A DNA stretch of 39,168 bases, from positions 1 through 39,168 of the forward strand of contig DASXBZ010000195.1 in the NCBI GenBank assembly GCA_036491435.1. The letters run 5' to 3'. How positions within the stretch are numbered: position 1 is the first letter of the stretch; the number at the start of each line of letters is the position of its first letter. A program made the position numbers and the translations under genes. The notes under the pieces are model-generated. The model was not told the DNA's origin. It did no database searches and worked only from the letters and a program-made list of their open reading frames with translations. Below are positions 24,187 to 32,881 of this stretch, in pieces. This DNA is from Bog-473 sp036491435. GTDB lineage: Bacteria > Actinomycetota > Acidimicrobiia > Acidimicrobiales > RAAP-2.

Positions 24187-25722
24187 TCACCTCCCGTCGC
24201 GACGGCGCGCGAGCATTTCGTAGAGCTCCTCGGAGGGAGGCTCGACCGCTCGTCCCGGCCGCGCCGGGCGATGGCGACGCCCCTCGGACCGAGACGAAAG
24301 CAGCGACGCATCCCCTTCGTTGCGGAAGATGTGCGGCGGCACCTCGACCCCGCCGAGCGCGAGCTCGTCGAGGATCTTCGGACGCAGGCCCGTCGGGACA
24401 AGTCTTCCCGTTCCCTCGTGCATGTCCACCCGGTGGAAGATGTCCTGCAGGAGCACCGTGTCGCCTTCCATGCCCTGGATCTCGGTGATGGAGTGCACGA
24501 CGCGGGGCCCGGCGGGCGTCCGCTGGAGCTGCACCAAGATGCCGACGGCCATGACGATCTGGTCGCGAATGGCCTTCTGGGGCAGCTCGATGCCACCCAT
24601 CATGACCATCGTTTCCATCCGGCCCAGGAGCTCGCGTGGCGAGTTGGCGTGGACCGTCGTCATCGAGCCGGCGTGACCGGTGTTCATGGCCTGGAGCATG
24701 TCCAGGGTCTCGGCGCCACGGCACTCACCGACGATGATGCGGTCGGGCCGCATACGCAGGGAGTTGCGGACGAGGTCGCGGATGCGAACCTCCCCCGAGC
24801 CCTCGGCGTTGGCCGGCCGGGTCTCGAGCGTCACGACATGAGCACCCTGGATCTGGAGTTCCGCCGACTCCTCGATCGTGATGAGACGCTCCCCTTCGGG
24901 GATGAAGTTCGAGAGGACGTTCAACATCGTGGTCTTACCGGTGCCGGTTCCGCCGACGACGACCATGCTGATCTTGCCGCGCACGAGCGCCTCGAGGAAC
25001 ACCGCGGCGTCCATGCTGAGCGAACCGAGTCCGATCAGGTCCTGCATGACGAGCGGTTCCTCGGGGAACTTCCGGATGGTCAGGACCGGGCCGTGCAGCG
25101 CGAGCGGCGGCACGATGGCGTTGATACGGGAGCCGTCGGCCAGTCTGGCGTCGACCATTGGCGAGGACTCGTCGACCCGACGGCCCACGGCGTGCACCAT
25201 CCGGTCGATGATCCGCCGGTACTGCTGCGGCGAGTTGAAGACGACGTCGGTCCGCTCGATACGCCCTTCGCGCTCGATCCAGATCTCGTCGAACCGGTTG
25301 CACATGACTTCGGTGATGTTCTTGTCCGAGAGCAGGACCTCGAGCGGCCCGAAGCCCAGGGAGTCCTCGAGCATCTCCTCGACGAAGCGCTGCCGCTCGA
25401 TGGGCGAGATGCCGATGTCCTCGCGCTCGAGAATCTCGTTCACCGTCGTGCGGACCTTGGCCCGCAACTCGTCCGGCGACAGGTCAGCGGCCGTGGGCGC
25501 GATCTCCGCCAGGACCTTGGCCTGGACGACCGCCTTGGACTGGAGCCACGCCTCCTCGGAGGAGGCGGTGCGGTCCGTGCTCCGCCGCCTCGGCGCATCC
25601 TTGGGAGGCGGCCCTCCGGAGCGCCGGTCGGTGCCGCCCGTGCGTCGATCGCCGGTCGCCGGGGCCGGTGCGGACGACTCAACGGCCCCGTCTGCGGCGG
25701 CCAGCTTCTCTGACAGGTTCAT
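24187..25722 (-). CDS. cpaF: CpaF/TadA, pilus assembly ATPase
   Basis: A 511-residue secretion ATPase of the VirB11/TadA group, the motor for Flp assembly. After a disordered Pro/Arg-rich N-terminus (1-55) come the N-terminal domain and the ATPase core: Walker A GGTGTGKT at 257-264, the Asp box ITIEES at 281-286, Walker B region RIIVGECRGAE at 328-338, and the His box GHAGSMTTVHAN at 349-360. All expected motifs are intact. A basic tail follows (SEGRRHRPARPGRAVEPP). It is 5 nt after cpaE and just before tadB. Confidence 0.95.
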   Translation of the reverse strand: MNLSEKLAAADGAVESSAPAPATGDRRTGGTDRRSGGPPPKDAPRRRSTDRTASSEEAWLQSKAVVQAKVLAEIAPTAADLSPDELRAKVRTTVNEILEREDIGISPIERQRFVEEMLEDSLGFGPLEVLLSDKNITEVMCNRFDEIWIEREGRIERTDVVFNSPQQYRRIIDRMVHAVGRRVDESSPMVDARLADGSRINAIVPPLALHGPVLTIRKFPEEPLVMQDLIGLGSLSMDAAVFLEALVRGKISMVVVGGTGTGKTTMLNVLSNFIPEGERLITIEESAELQIQGAHVVTLETRPANAEGSGEVRIRDLVRNSLRMRPDRIIVGECRGAETLDMLQAMNTGHAGSMTTVHANSPRELLGRMETMVMMGGIELPQKAIRDQIVMAVGILVQLQRTPAGPRVVHSITEIQGMEGDTVLLQDIFHRVDMHEGTGRLVPTGLRPKILDELALGGVEVPPHIFRNEGDASLLSSRSEGRRHRPARPGRAVEPPSEELYEMLARRRDGR

Positions 25723-25727
25723 GGCTC

Positions 25728-27023
25728 TTAGGCCCTCTCGAGCTCAGGCACCTTTTGGGTGCGACCCTTCCGCCGCAGTTTCCAGAAGCCGCTCCGCCCA
25801 GCACCGAGTTCGGCGCTGTTGCTGCTCGTGCCCAAGATGGGCGTCACTTCGCCGGACAGGAACTGGTGCATGCCGCCTGAGAGCTTCTTGCTGATGTCCG
25901 AGTTGACGGCCGACACGATGGCCGGCTGGCCCTTGTTGATCGACCTCATCACCTCCCGCGAGTACGGGAGAATCGAGACGATCTTGTTGTCCAGGACCTC
26001 CTGAACGTCCGTGATGTCGATACCGATATCCTCTTCGACCTTGTTCAGGACGACACCGATCGACTCGCTGCTGATCTTGAGCTTTTCGAGCGTTGTGAGG
26101 AACACCCTCATGTTGCGGATGCTCGGCAGGTCCAGGGTCACCATGCACAAGACGTGAGTCGAGTGATCGAAGGCAGCCAGGACGATCTCGGACAGCTGGG
26201 CCGGCGTGTCGACGACGATGTAATCGAAGTGCCGGCGCAGCGCGCCCATCACCTTGTAGACGTCCTTGGGTGCGATCATGTCCGCGTCGGCCGGGCTGAA
26301 CGGCGCCGCAAGCACCGAGAACCCGAGCTCGTGGTCCTCGAGGTACTCCTCGACGTGCTCGTCGATGTCGTCATCGTCGACCGGCTCTCGCGAGAGCAGG
26401 TCCGAGATGGTGAACCGAGGCCGCAGATGCAGTGCCGTCGAGACCTCGCCGAACTGCAGGTCGAGGTCGACGAGGCACACGCGCTGACCCGTCTGGGAAG
26501 CCAGGTAGCAGGCCAGGTTCGTGGCATAGAAGGTCTTGCCGCAGCCACCGCTCGACGAGGCCACAGTGAACACTTCGGCGAACTGCGGCCGCTCGGCGAC
26601 GACGACGCCGTGGGCGACGACGGGCAGCGTCGGAGCGGCGCCCGACTGCGAGACATCTGCGATGTCGAAGGCCCGCTTCAGTGCGGTCGAGAGCTGGCGC
26701 TTGCTCGTCGGGTACTCGACGAGCTCCACCGCTCCCGTGCGCACGATGTCGCTCAGGTTGGCCTTCGGCTTGGGGCCGAGCGCCAGGACGACCGCCGGCA
26801 CCGCGGAGGTCGCTCGCAGGCTGGCCAACCGGGCCATGCCTGCGTGGCTGTCGAAGACCGGACCGGCGACGAGGACGTCGAACGGTCCCTGCTCGCGCAC
26901 CTCGTCTTCGACGTCGATGACGTTGGTGCTGGTGACGACCTGGTAGCCCGGTCCGAGCGAGGACTGAATAGCGCGGCTGAGCGCCGGCGACCGGCTGATG
27001 ACGAGAATCCGGCGGGCGATCAT
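25728..27023 (-). CDS. cpaE: CpaE/TadZ, ParA-like pilus localisation ATPase
   Basis: A 431-residue protein. The first 120 or so residues resemble an atypical receiver domain (ARRILVISRSPALSRAIQSS; ALGPKPKANLSDIVRTGAVE). The rest is a ParA/MinD-type ATPase: the P-loop is SSSGGCGKTFYATNLA, with the Lys before Thr kept but the first Lys of KGGxGKT replaced by Ser; then LVDLDLQFGEV and YIVVDTPAQLSE. CpaE/TadZ sites often deviate in this way and act more in localising the machine than in transport. The ATG at 27023 overlaps the cpaB stop in ATGA; a longer frame start at 27062 lies inside cpaB and is unlikely. Confidence 0.9.
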   Translation of the reverse strand: MIARRILVISRSPALSRAIQSSLGPGYQVVTSTNVIDVEDEVREQGPFDVLVAGPVFDSHAGMARLASLRATSAVPAVVLALGPKPKANLSDIVRTGAVELVEYPTSKRQLSTALKRAFDIADVSQSGAAPTLPVVAHGVVVAERPQFAEVFTVASSSGGCGKTFYATNLACYLASQTGQRVCLVDLDLQFGEVSTALHLRPRFTISDLLSREPVDDDDIDEHVEEYLEDHELGFSVLAAPFSPADADMIAPKDVYKVMGALRRHFDYIVVDTPAQLSEIVLAAFDHSTHVLCMVTLDLPSIRNMRVFLTTLEKLKISSESIGVVLNKVEEDIGIDITDVQEVLDNKIVSILPYSREVMRSINKGQPAIVSAVNSDISKKLSGGMHQFLSGEVTPILGTSSNSAELGAGRSGFWKLRRKGRTQKVPELERA

Positions 27024-27817
27024 GCGCCCGGGGAGATCGAGGTCTGGCCGGTGCCGATGCACTCGCCGACTGCCGGCGGTACGGCGCCCTGCTGAGGTTG
27101 GACCACAGAGATCTGCTCGTTCTGTGACAGGAAGGACAGCGTGCGGGCTTGCCCCGGTGTCAGCGCCAGCAGCAACGTCTCACTCGAGGGGACCGATCGT
27201 CCCGACGAGGGGGCGGCCGGGGTGGCTCCCTTCGTATTGGCCAGGTTCGGGCTCGTCTGCGAGACGTCCAGCACCTCGATATTGGCCATGGCGAGCTCGG
27301 TGCACGGAATCGGGATGTTCGCGTTGGCCGGCAAGGGAGGCCCGCCCGCCGACGGCTTCGTGATGTCGGCGTAGACGTCGACGTGGGCGCCCGGCTGCAG
27401 GTAGCCCGCCAGGTCTCCGGCTCCGCTGATGGAGACGGCCATGGCGTCCTGGTTCTGCGGGATGGAGATAGCCGCCGTGCTGACGTTCAGCTGAGTCGAG
27501 CTGATGGCGTGACCCTTCTGGACCGCCGTCGTGAGATCCTCACCCAACAGGGCCTGTGTCGAGGTCAGGTCGGTGGCCAGAAACGACTTGCTCGGAATCG
27601 GCTGCAGTGACACCAGATTCTGCGAGATCATCTGCTGCCCCGTCGTGCCCGCCGGGATGTTCGCCTTGGCGACCACCGCAGTCACGTTCACCGGAGCGCC
27701 GGCGACGGATGAATTCGTATTCTTCTTCGCCCCTTGCACGCTTGCGTAGGCGATGGCGCTGCCGGCGATGAACAGGATCACGCCGATCATGACCAACATG
27801 AGCGTCTGCTTCTTCAC
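27020..27817 (-). CDS. cpaB: CpaB/RcpC, pilus assembly SAF-domain protein
   Basis: A 265-residue protein. An N-terminal membrane helix (LMLVMIGVILFIAGSAIAYA) is followed by a SAF domain at about 43-110 (VVAKANIPAGTTGQQMI, KGHAISSTQLN) and an RcpC/CpaB C-terminal domain (LQPGAHVDVYADI, LLLALTPGQARTLSFLSQNE). It is thought to act in the periplasm at the pilus exit. The start is GTG at 27817 with GGGGGAAGG 4 nt upstream. It is the first gene of the cpaB-cpaE-cpaF-tadB-tadC transcription unit, divergent from tadE. Confidence 0.9.
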   Translation of the reverse strand: MKKQTLMLVMIGVILFIAGSAIAYASVQGAKKNTNSSVAGAPVNVTAVVAKANIPAGTTGQQMISQNLVSLQPIPSKSFLATDLTSTQALLGEDLTTAVQKGHAISSTQLNVSTAAISIPQNQDAMAVSISGAGDLAGYLQPGAHVDVYADITKPSAGGPPLPANANIPIPCTELAMANIEVLDVSQTSPNLANTKGATPAAPSSGRSVPSSETLLLALTPGQARTLSFLSQNEQISVVQPQQGAVPPAVGECIGTGQTSISPGA

Positions 27818-27915
27818 AAAACCTTCCCCCTCTCACCGACCGGCGACGTGCGGCGGCCCCGTCACGCATCGCTTGATGGCCGGCTCCGAAGGAATGTACG
27901 ACGAGAACTAGCCCA

Positions 27916-27939
27916 GGTACATAGGACCTTTTGACCATT
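27916..27939. promoter_or_regulatory. Tad-associated element, copy 1 of the cpaB/tadE divergent region
   Basis: A 24-bp element beginning GGTACATAGGAC and ending GACCATT. It lies about 100 nt upstream of cpaB. Its inverted partner is at 27971-27994, 31 nt away, with 20 of 24 positions matching. Confidence 0.65.
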
Positions 27940-27970
27940 CTTTGTTGAAGCGCCCCAGGTCGCGGACCCA

Positions 27971-27994
27971 AATGGTCCTTATGTCCTATGTACC
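27971..27994. promoter_or_regulatory. Tad-associated element, inverted copy in the cpaB/tadE divergent region
   Basis: Reads AATGGTCCTTAT then GTCCTATGTACC, the reverse of the element at 27916-27939. The pair forms a symmetrical arrangement in the middle of the divergent promoter region between the two pilus units. Confidence 0.65.
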
Positions 27995-28030
27995 GGTGGT
28001 GCGGCACTCCCCAGAATCATGCCGGGAGGT

Positions 28031-28088
28031 ATCGCAGCCACATTCCATTGCCGTTGCAGCTCAAGGCAATGGAAGTGTCGGCCGAGAT
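28031..28088 (+). promoter_or_regulatory. conserved 58-nt leader block upstream of tadE copy 1
   Basis: Matches 38541-38598 at 44 of 58 positions without gaps. The longest shared runs include CTCAAG, CAATGG, GTGTC and GCCGAGAT. Within it TTCCATTGCC (28043-28052) and GGCAATGGAA (28065-28074) form a perfect 10-bp stem with a 12-nt loop. It ends 22 nt before the tadE TTG, so it is probably part of the 5' untranslated region. Confidence 0.6.
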
Positions 28089-28109
28089 ACAGAAGGGGGG
28101 GTCACCACC

Positions 28110-28655
28110 TTGGGACCGCGCACGGGGAATTTCGCGAAGCGACTGAGGCGGCGACACGGAGAGGACGAGCGCGGCGCGGAGCTGCTCGAATTCGCGCTCG
28201 TCGTCGTCCTGCTCATCACGCTCTTGTACGGCATCATCACCTACGGAGTGATCCTGGCCGCCCAGGCCACGGTCACCCAGGCCGCGGCCGACGGCGCGCG
28301 CTCCGGCATCGTCCAGGGCACTGGTACCGCGAGCATTAACAGCAACACCGTTTCGGCCGCCGGGTTGGCCGCCGTCCAACAAGCGTCCACCGACCTCGGG
28401 TGGATGAACAAGGGCACCTGTTACCAGACCGTCAACGGCACGGCCGTCGGGGGCAGCAGCAGCAACCCGATCAGCTGCGCCGCCACGACCGTGGCCTGCC
28501 CGTCGAACGCAGTGAACACCTGCCTGTCCCTCACTGTCTCGTACAACTACGCCTCGGCGCCGCTCTTCCCCGAGCTGCCCGGCCTGAGTGTGATCACGCC
28601 GTCGACCATCTCGTCGACGAACGTCCTGCAGCTCTCGACCCCGAGCGGGTCGTAG
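28110..28655 (+). CDS. tadE: TadE-like minor pilin, copy 1
   Basis: A protein of about 181 residues. The N-terminus reads DERG then AELLEFALVVVLLITLLYGI: a pilin-like cleavage site with Glu at +5 and a hydrophobic helix, the TadE signature. The mature part has several Cys in pairs (KGTCYQ, ISCAAT, VACPSN, NTCLS) and ends in STPSGS. The TTG at 28110 is chosen because the second copy at 38654 has the same TTG with the same downstream bases, and in that copy an in-frame stop lies 48 nt upstream of the TTG. GGGGGGG precedes it. The stop is directly followed by the TadG-like gene. Confidence 0.88.
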   Translation: MGPRTGNFAKRLRRRHGEDERGAELLEFALVVVLLITLLYGIITYGVILAAQATVTQAAADGARSGIVQGTGTASINSNTVSAAGLAAVQQASTDLGWMNKGTCYQTVNGTAVGGSSSNPISCAATTVACPSNAVNTCLSLTVSYNYASAPLFPELPGLSVITPSTISSTNVLQLSTPSGS

Positions 28656-28670
28656 GTGCGCGGGGTGAAG

Positions 28671-30359
28671 ATGTTCAAGCGGCTGTTCCGTCGTCGGGAC
28701 GACGACGAGCGGGGCGCCGCCTTCGTCCTGACCGCGATGAGCATGGTGCTGCTCCTCTGGGCCGGCGCCACCGGTGTTGACGTCGGGTTCACCGTCTACG
28801 GCAGCAGGCAGGCGCAGGCGCTGGCCGATACGGCGGCGCTCGATCTTGCCCGCTACATCAACTACGCCGACTCCGCCTATTCGACGATCCCCGGCGTGCA
28901 GAGCTACCTCAACGACAAGCTGGCCCAGGTCCTCGCGGACAACGGATCCAACGCCCATCTCTCGGTCATTCCCGGTTACTACAACACCTCGACCAAGGTG
29001 TTCACCGCGTACGGGTTCACCGGCGCGGGCTGTCAGCCGGTCGTCCTGCCGCCGATCCCCCACCCAGGCTGTAATGCCATCGAGGTGACGGCCAATCAGT
29101 CGGTACCGCAGATCTTCTTCGGCGGCTTCAACATGCTGCCGGGACACGCCGGCAACACGGTGACGGGATCAGTGTCCGGCTCGTCGATCGCGACACAGAA
29201 CCCGTTGGCTGGGTTTTCGATCGGCACCTATCTCGCCAACCTGAACACCTCCCAGAGCGCCGTCCTCAACCCGCTGCTCTCAGTGCTCGGTTCGTCGGTC
29301 AACCTGACGGCCGTGGGCTACCAGGGCCTGGTCACCGCCAACGTGACGATCGCCCAGTTGATCACCGCCTCGGGCGGTTTGCTCTCGGCGACCAACATCA
29401 TGACGGCCCAATTGACGGCTGCGCAGTGGTTGAGCATCTACGAGAGCGCCGTCGGCAGTGACTATGGGACGGGGAGCACTGCGTACACCTCGCTGCAGGG
29501 ACTCGGCTCCTTCTCAGCTTCACAGAGCACCGATGTGAAACTCTGCCAGATGGTCAACATCAACGTCGGCGGCTCTACCTCGTACAGCTGCTCGAACTCC
29601 TCGCTCTCGCAGCAGGGCCTCAACGCCAGCGTGAACGTCCTCCAGATGCTGACGACGGAAGCCGAATTGGCCAACGGCACGAACGGGATCAACCTGACCT
29701 CTGCCCTCAACCTCAACTCGGCTCTGGCGGGAGTTCCGGGACTCTCTGTCGGCAACGTCATGCTCTCGACCCAGGTCATCCAGCCGGCGCAGGTGGCCTA
29801 TGGACCCGTGGGCACAACGGCGAGCAACCAGCAGGTTCAGGCCACGTTGTCCATGAACCTGACCCTTCTCGGCATCTCGCTCGGATCGCTGAACGTTCCC
29901 CTGTCCGCTGCCACCGGCACGGCCACCTTGAGCAACGTGACCTGCAGCAACGACTCGCTCAGCAGAATGGTGATCTCCCCGGTGAACACCGGCGCCGTGA
30001 GCACCGGCACCAACGGCGTCACGCTGACCCTTCTGGGCGTGGCGACGGCCCAAGGCACGCTCTCGATCGCCGGCGTGACGAACGGGACGACCTCGTTCTC
30101 CGGACCGGCACTTCCTCCGGCAACCGTCCCTCCGACCGCGGCGACTGCCACGGCCGGTACCAACCCGGAAACGGTTGGATCGCACACGCCGACGATGACG
30201 TTCTCGGCGGCCGGCGGCGCCAATGCCAGCGCCACCGCCACAATGGGCGTGCTGGCAACGGTCCTCGGTCCCGACTTGCAGGCGCTCGGCCTGACCATCG
30301 GCGGTGCAGACATCGAGGCTCTTTCTGCCAACTGCGGCACCGTGTCGCTCGTCCAATGA
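28671..30359 (+). CDS. TadG-like pilus assembly protein
   Basis: A protein of about 562 residues. The N-terminus (DERGAAFVLTAMSMVLLLWA, then GATGVDVGFTVYGSRQAQAL and ADTAALDLARY) is the TadG-like N-terminal domain: one membrane helix and the conserved ADTAALDLA phrase. The long remainder is Ser/Thr/Asn/Gly-rich and probably extracytoplasmic, with scattered Cys. Unlike TadE, the site after DERG lacks Glu at +5 (AAFVL), so it may stay unprocessed as a membrane anchor. The ATG at 28671 follows GGGGTG; GTG 28656, one base after the tadE stop, is an alternative. The stop shares ATGA with the prepilin peptidase gene. Confidence 0.83.
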   Translation: MFKRLFRRRDDDERGAAFVLTAMSMVLLLWAGATGVDVGFTVYGSRQAQALADTAALDLARYINYADSAYSTIPGVQSYLNDKLAQVLADNGSNAHLSVIPGYYNTSTKVFTAYGFTGAGCQPVVLPPIPHPGCNAIEVTANQSVPQIFFGGFNMLPGHAGNTVTGSVSGSSIATQNPLAGFSIGTYLANLNTSQSAVLNPLLSVLGSSVNLTAVGYQGLVTANVTIAQLITASGGLLSATNIMTAQLTAAQWLSIYESAVGSDYGTGSTAYTSLQGLGSFSASQSTDVKLCQMVNINVGGSTSYSCSNSSLSQQGLNASVNVLQMLTTEAELANGTNGINLTSALNLNSALAGVPGLSVGNVMLSTQVIQPAQVAYGPVGTTASNQQVQATLSMNLTLLGISLGSLNVPLSAATGTATLSNVTCSNDSLSRMVISPVNTGAVSTGTNGVTLTLLGVATAQGTLSIAGVTNGTTSFSGPALPPATVPPTAATATAGTNPETVGSHTPTMTFSAAGGANASATATMGVLATVLGPDLQALGLTIGGADIEALSANCGTVSLVQ

Positions 30360-31069
30360 GCGCGCCGCTGACGGTCCTCGGCGGCGCCGCCATCGGCATG
30401 GCGGCCGGGTCGCTGATCGTGCCGTTCACGAGGCGCTCGCTGGCCGCGTCCGTCGCACGGGCCTCGGTTACTGGTCCGGCCTCGTCCCCGGCCCCCGCAT
30501 TCGCAGCGACTGATGTCGCCGAGCCTCCTCGCATCACAACGCGGCAGTGGGCGCTGCTCGCGGTTATCTCAGGGCTGCTGCCGGCCTACGTCTTGCACAA
30601 GGTCGGTTGGTCGATCATCGCCTTCCCGCCGCTGCTGCTGCTCGTCGGCCTGGTACAGCTCGCGTACTGCGACCTCGTGCAGCGCCTGCTGCCCAAGGCA
30701 CTCGTGTGGGCGCTGAGCGCCGCGGTGATCGTGAGCGGCATTGCGATCGCAGGCGTCATGCACGAGTGGGAGCGCCTCGTCGTCGCCTCCATCGGCGGCC
30801 TGGCCTTCTTCGCGCTCTTCTTCGTGATCAACCTCATGAACCCGCGCTGGATGGCCTTCGGCGACGTTCGCCTCTCCCTCGTCGTGGGCTTCGGCCTGGC
30901 CTGGGTCAGCTGGATCGCCCTCATCGAGGGGCTCTTCTTCGCCAACCTGCTGGCCGTGATCGTCGGGGTCTCCCTCATCGCAGCGCACAAGGCAGAGCGC
31001 CGTTCCGCCGTGCCTTTTGGCCTCTATCTGGCTCTCGGCACCGCATTGGTCCTCGTCACCTGGAGCTGA
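30356..31069 (+). CDS. tadV: prepilin peptidase, A24 family (TadV/CpaA type)
   Basis: A 237-residue membrane aspartic peptidase that removes the leaders of Flp and TadE. The two catalytic aspartates are visible: Asp106 in LAYCDLVQRLLPK and Asp170 in FGDVRLSLVVG, the GD motif. About six hydrophobic helices surround them. The N-terminus (GGAAIGMAAGSLIVPF) resembles the start of larger PilD-type enzymes, but the four-Cys methylase region is absent, replaced by a short Ala/Pro linker. The ATG at 30356 overlaps the TadG-like stop. It ends the tadE operon. Confidence 0.9.
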   Translation: MSAPLTVLGGAAIGMAAGSLIVPFTRRSLAASVARASVTGPASSPAPAFAATDVAEPPRITTRQWALLAVISGLLPAYVLHKVGWSIIAFPPLLLLVGLVQLAYCDLVQRLLPKALVWALSAAVIVSGIAIAGVMHEWERLVVASIGGLAFFALFFVINLMNPRWMAFGDVRLSLVVGFGLAWVSWIALIEGLFFANLLAVIVGVSLIAAHKAERRSAVPFGLYLALGTALVLVTWS

Positions 31070-31078
31070 CGACCCGGG

Positions 31079-31094
31079 ACCGGCCAAGCCCGGT
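31079..31094. terminator. weak hairpin between two convergent genes
   Basis: ACCGG (31079-31083) and CCGGT (31090-31094) with a 6-nt loop between the prepilin peptidase stop (31069) and the SDR stop (31095). Overlapping pairings (CCGGG with CCCGG) are possible. Confidence 0.3.
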
Positions 31095-32075
31095 TCAGCG
31101 CCCAGGGATCTTGAAGTGGCGCTCGATCTCGTTGGCGTAGCTGCGCCCGAGTGTGTCCGCATGGTCCCGGATCCACGCACTGACCGAGGTCGTCCCGGTT
31201 GTCGGACCCTCGGTATCGGCCATCCCTTCGGCCATGGCCCGGAACTCGTCACCCGTGAGCAATACGTCCCTCAGCACGAGTCCCAACACCGAGGCCAACG
31301 CTGGCACGGCGAAGCCCGGCACGCGAACGACGAGGGAGCGGCTCCCGACGGCCTCTCGGATGAGCCCGACCAGCTCGAGGAACGTCGGTCTGTCCGGACC
31401 TACCGCGTCGACCACCGTGTCGGTGCGCTCCGCGCCCATCTTGACCGCGAGTGCGGCCAGGTCGTCAATGTGCACCGGGCGGATCCGGTAGTCGCCCTTG
31501 CCGCCCACGCCGAAGACGGGCAGGTGGCGCAGGAGCCACGCGATGTTGTTGATGAGGACGCCGTCCGCACCGAAGAGGATCGCCGGTCGTAGCACGGCAA
31601 AGGGCACCCCCACTTCCGCCAGGGCGCGCTCGACCTGCGCTTTGCCCCGGAAGTAGCCATACGGCGACGAGATACTCGGATGCGTGATCGAGACGTGCAC
31701 GATCCGCTCGATGCCGGCCTGCCGAGCAGCGTGGAACAAGGTACGGGAGTTGGCAACCGCACGTTCGTGGTCGTCGTGGCCGTGCGGGAAGCGCACCCAG
31801 TAGGTGTTGTAAAGCGTGGTCGCGCCCTGAAGAGAAGCGGACAACCCGAGAACGTCGTCGAACTCGAGCGGACGCACGTCGATCGCCGTGTCCGGTTCGG
31901 CCCGCCCGGGATGCCCTGTGAGGGTGCGCACCCGCCGCCCCGACCGTTGGAGCGCGCGGGCGATGGCGGCGCCCGAGTAGCTGAATGCCCCCGTGACGAC
32001 GTCGAAACCCTGGTCAGGAAAGTCGGGCGTGCGCACGTCCTGTCCGTGCACCCCCAGATCGGTCGCTCCGTTCAT
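31095..32075 (-). CDS. NAD(P)-binding SDR/NmrA-like protein
   Basis: A 326-residue atypical short-chain dehydrogenase. The nucleotide-binding motif TGAFSYSGAAIA lies near 28-39 in a Rossmann fold, followed by GRRVRTLTGHP. VHVSITHPS and the downstream YGYFRGKAQVERAL give a YxxxK-like Tyr-Lys pair, with Lys in the RGKAQVE position of NmrA/complex-I-NDUFA9-type proteins. Substrate unknown. The ATG at 32075 has AAAGGAG 5 nt upstream and overlaps the TetR stop by four bases, so the two genes form an operon. The longer frame upstream is a shadow of that TetR gene. Confidence 0.82.
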   Translation of the reverse strand: MNGATDLGVHGQDVRTPDFPDQGFDVVTGAFSYSGAAIARALQRSGRRVRTLTGHPGRAEPDTAIDVRPLEFDDVLGLSASLQGATTLYNTYWVRFPHGHDDHERAVANSRTLFHAARQAGIERIVHVSITHPSISSPYGYFRGKAQVERALAEVGVPFAVLRPAILFGADGVLINNIAWLLRHLPVFGVGGKGDYRIRPVHIDDLAALAVKMGAERTDTVVDAVGPDRPTFLELVGLIREAVGSRSLVVRVPGFAVPALASVLGLVLRDVLLTGDEFRAMAEGMADTEGPTTGTTSVSAWIRDHADTLGRSYANEIERHFKIPGR

Positions 32076-32737
32076 GGCTGCTCCTTTCGTGCCGGCTCTC
32101 CGACCGGAGCGCCGCTCATCGCCTGAACGAGCTCGGCCAGCTGCCGGGCGCGCGCGAACAGTGCCAAGGCGGCGGTGCGGTCCCCGTCGAGATGCGCGAG
32201 CATCTCGAGCCCCAGATACAGGGCAACGATCGCATGGGCCGCGACGTCCGGCTCGACGACCGCCGAGAGCGGCGTGTCGGAAAGGGCGCCACCGAGCGCG
32301 TCGGCGGCAAACTGGCGCCACGGGGCGATGCGCGCCGCCACCTCGGGTGCCAAGCCGGGGGTCGCCGACGCGCCGGCGATCATCTCCGCCAGCACCGCGA
32401 TGTGGCCAGCGTCGAGATCCTCTTCGAACACCTGCTCTGCCGCGTCCACCAATGCACCGAGTCCTTCCGCCCGGTCGACAGCCGCCTGGTAGTGGAGATG
32501 ACGCGTCGCGCTGACTTCGTCGAGCGCGGCCAACAACAGGTTGGTGACCGACCCGAAGTGATAGAAGACGAGGCCCTGGTTGCAGCCCGCCCGACGAGCG
32601 ATCTCCCGTGCACTCGCACCCGCGAACCCTTGCTCCTTGAGAGCGTCGATCGCCCCTCTGACCAACGCGTCCCTGGTCTCCTGCGCGCCGGCGGCAGCTG
32701 GACGACCAACCGCTGCCTTCGTGCCCGACTTGGCCAC
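32072..32737 (-). CDS. TetR-family regulator, co-transcribed with the SDR gene
   Basis: A 221-residue regulator. The helix-turn-helix is GASAREIARRAGCNQGLVFY followed by HFGSVTNLL, a common TetR pattern. The C-terminal domain is helical with long Ala-rich stretches. The GTG at 32737 is chosen: it has GGAG 8 nt upstream and starts a normal N-terminus (VAKSGTKAAVGRPAA); a TTG at 32770 in frame lies within the operator and has no SD. A perfect palindrome sits just upstream, suggesting autoregulation together with the downstream SDR gene. Confidence 0.87.
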   Translation of the reverse strand: MAKSGTKAAVGRPAAAGAQETRDALVRGAIDALKEQGFAGASAREIARRAGCNQGLVFYHFGSVTNLLLAALDEVSATRHLHYQAAVDRAEGLGALVDAAEQVFEEDLDAGHIAVLAEMIAGASATPGLAPEVAARIAPWRQFAADALGGALSDTPLSAVVEPDVAAHAIVALYLGLEMLAHLDGDRTAALALFARARQLAELVQAMSGAPVGEPARKEQP

Positions 32738-32762
32738 TTCGCTCACTCCTTCAGCGATCGTT

Positions 32763-32778
32763 TTGAGCAACTGCTCAA
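32763..32778. promoter_or_regulatory. palindromic operator upstream of the TetR gene
   Basis: TTGAGCA (32763-32769), two bases, TGCTCAA (32772-32778): a perfect 7-2-7 inverted repeat, 25 nt before the TetR start. This is the size and symmetry of a TetR-dimer site. Confidence 0.7.
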
Positions 32779-32881
32779 TACCCTAAGCCGGACCGCCGCG
32801 TGGGGCAAGAGGGCAGGCCAGGGCGGTGCAGACGGGAGAGAGGGCCCGCTCACGGGGCGGGGCATCGCTAACGTTCGCTCC

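Noticed and set aside
28031..28088. c-di-GMP (GEMM) riboswitch upstream of tadE
   Set aside because: Pilus context suggested it, but the conserved GEMM cores are not present; the block is kept as an unknown leader.
29799..29810. Match to the CCTATG part of the Tad element within the TadG-like gene
   Set aside because: Short match inside a coding region without the GGTC partner; chance.
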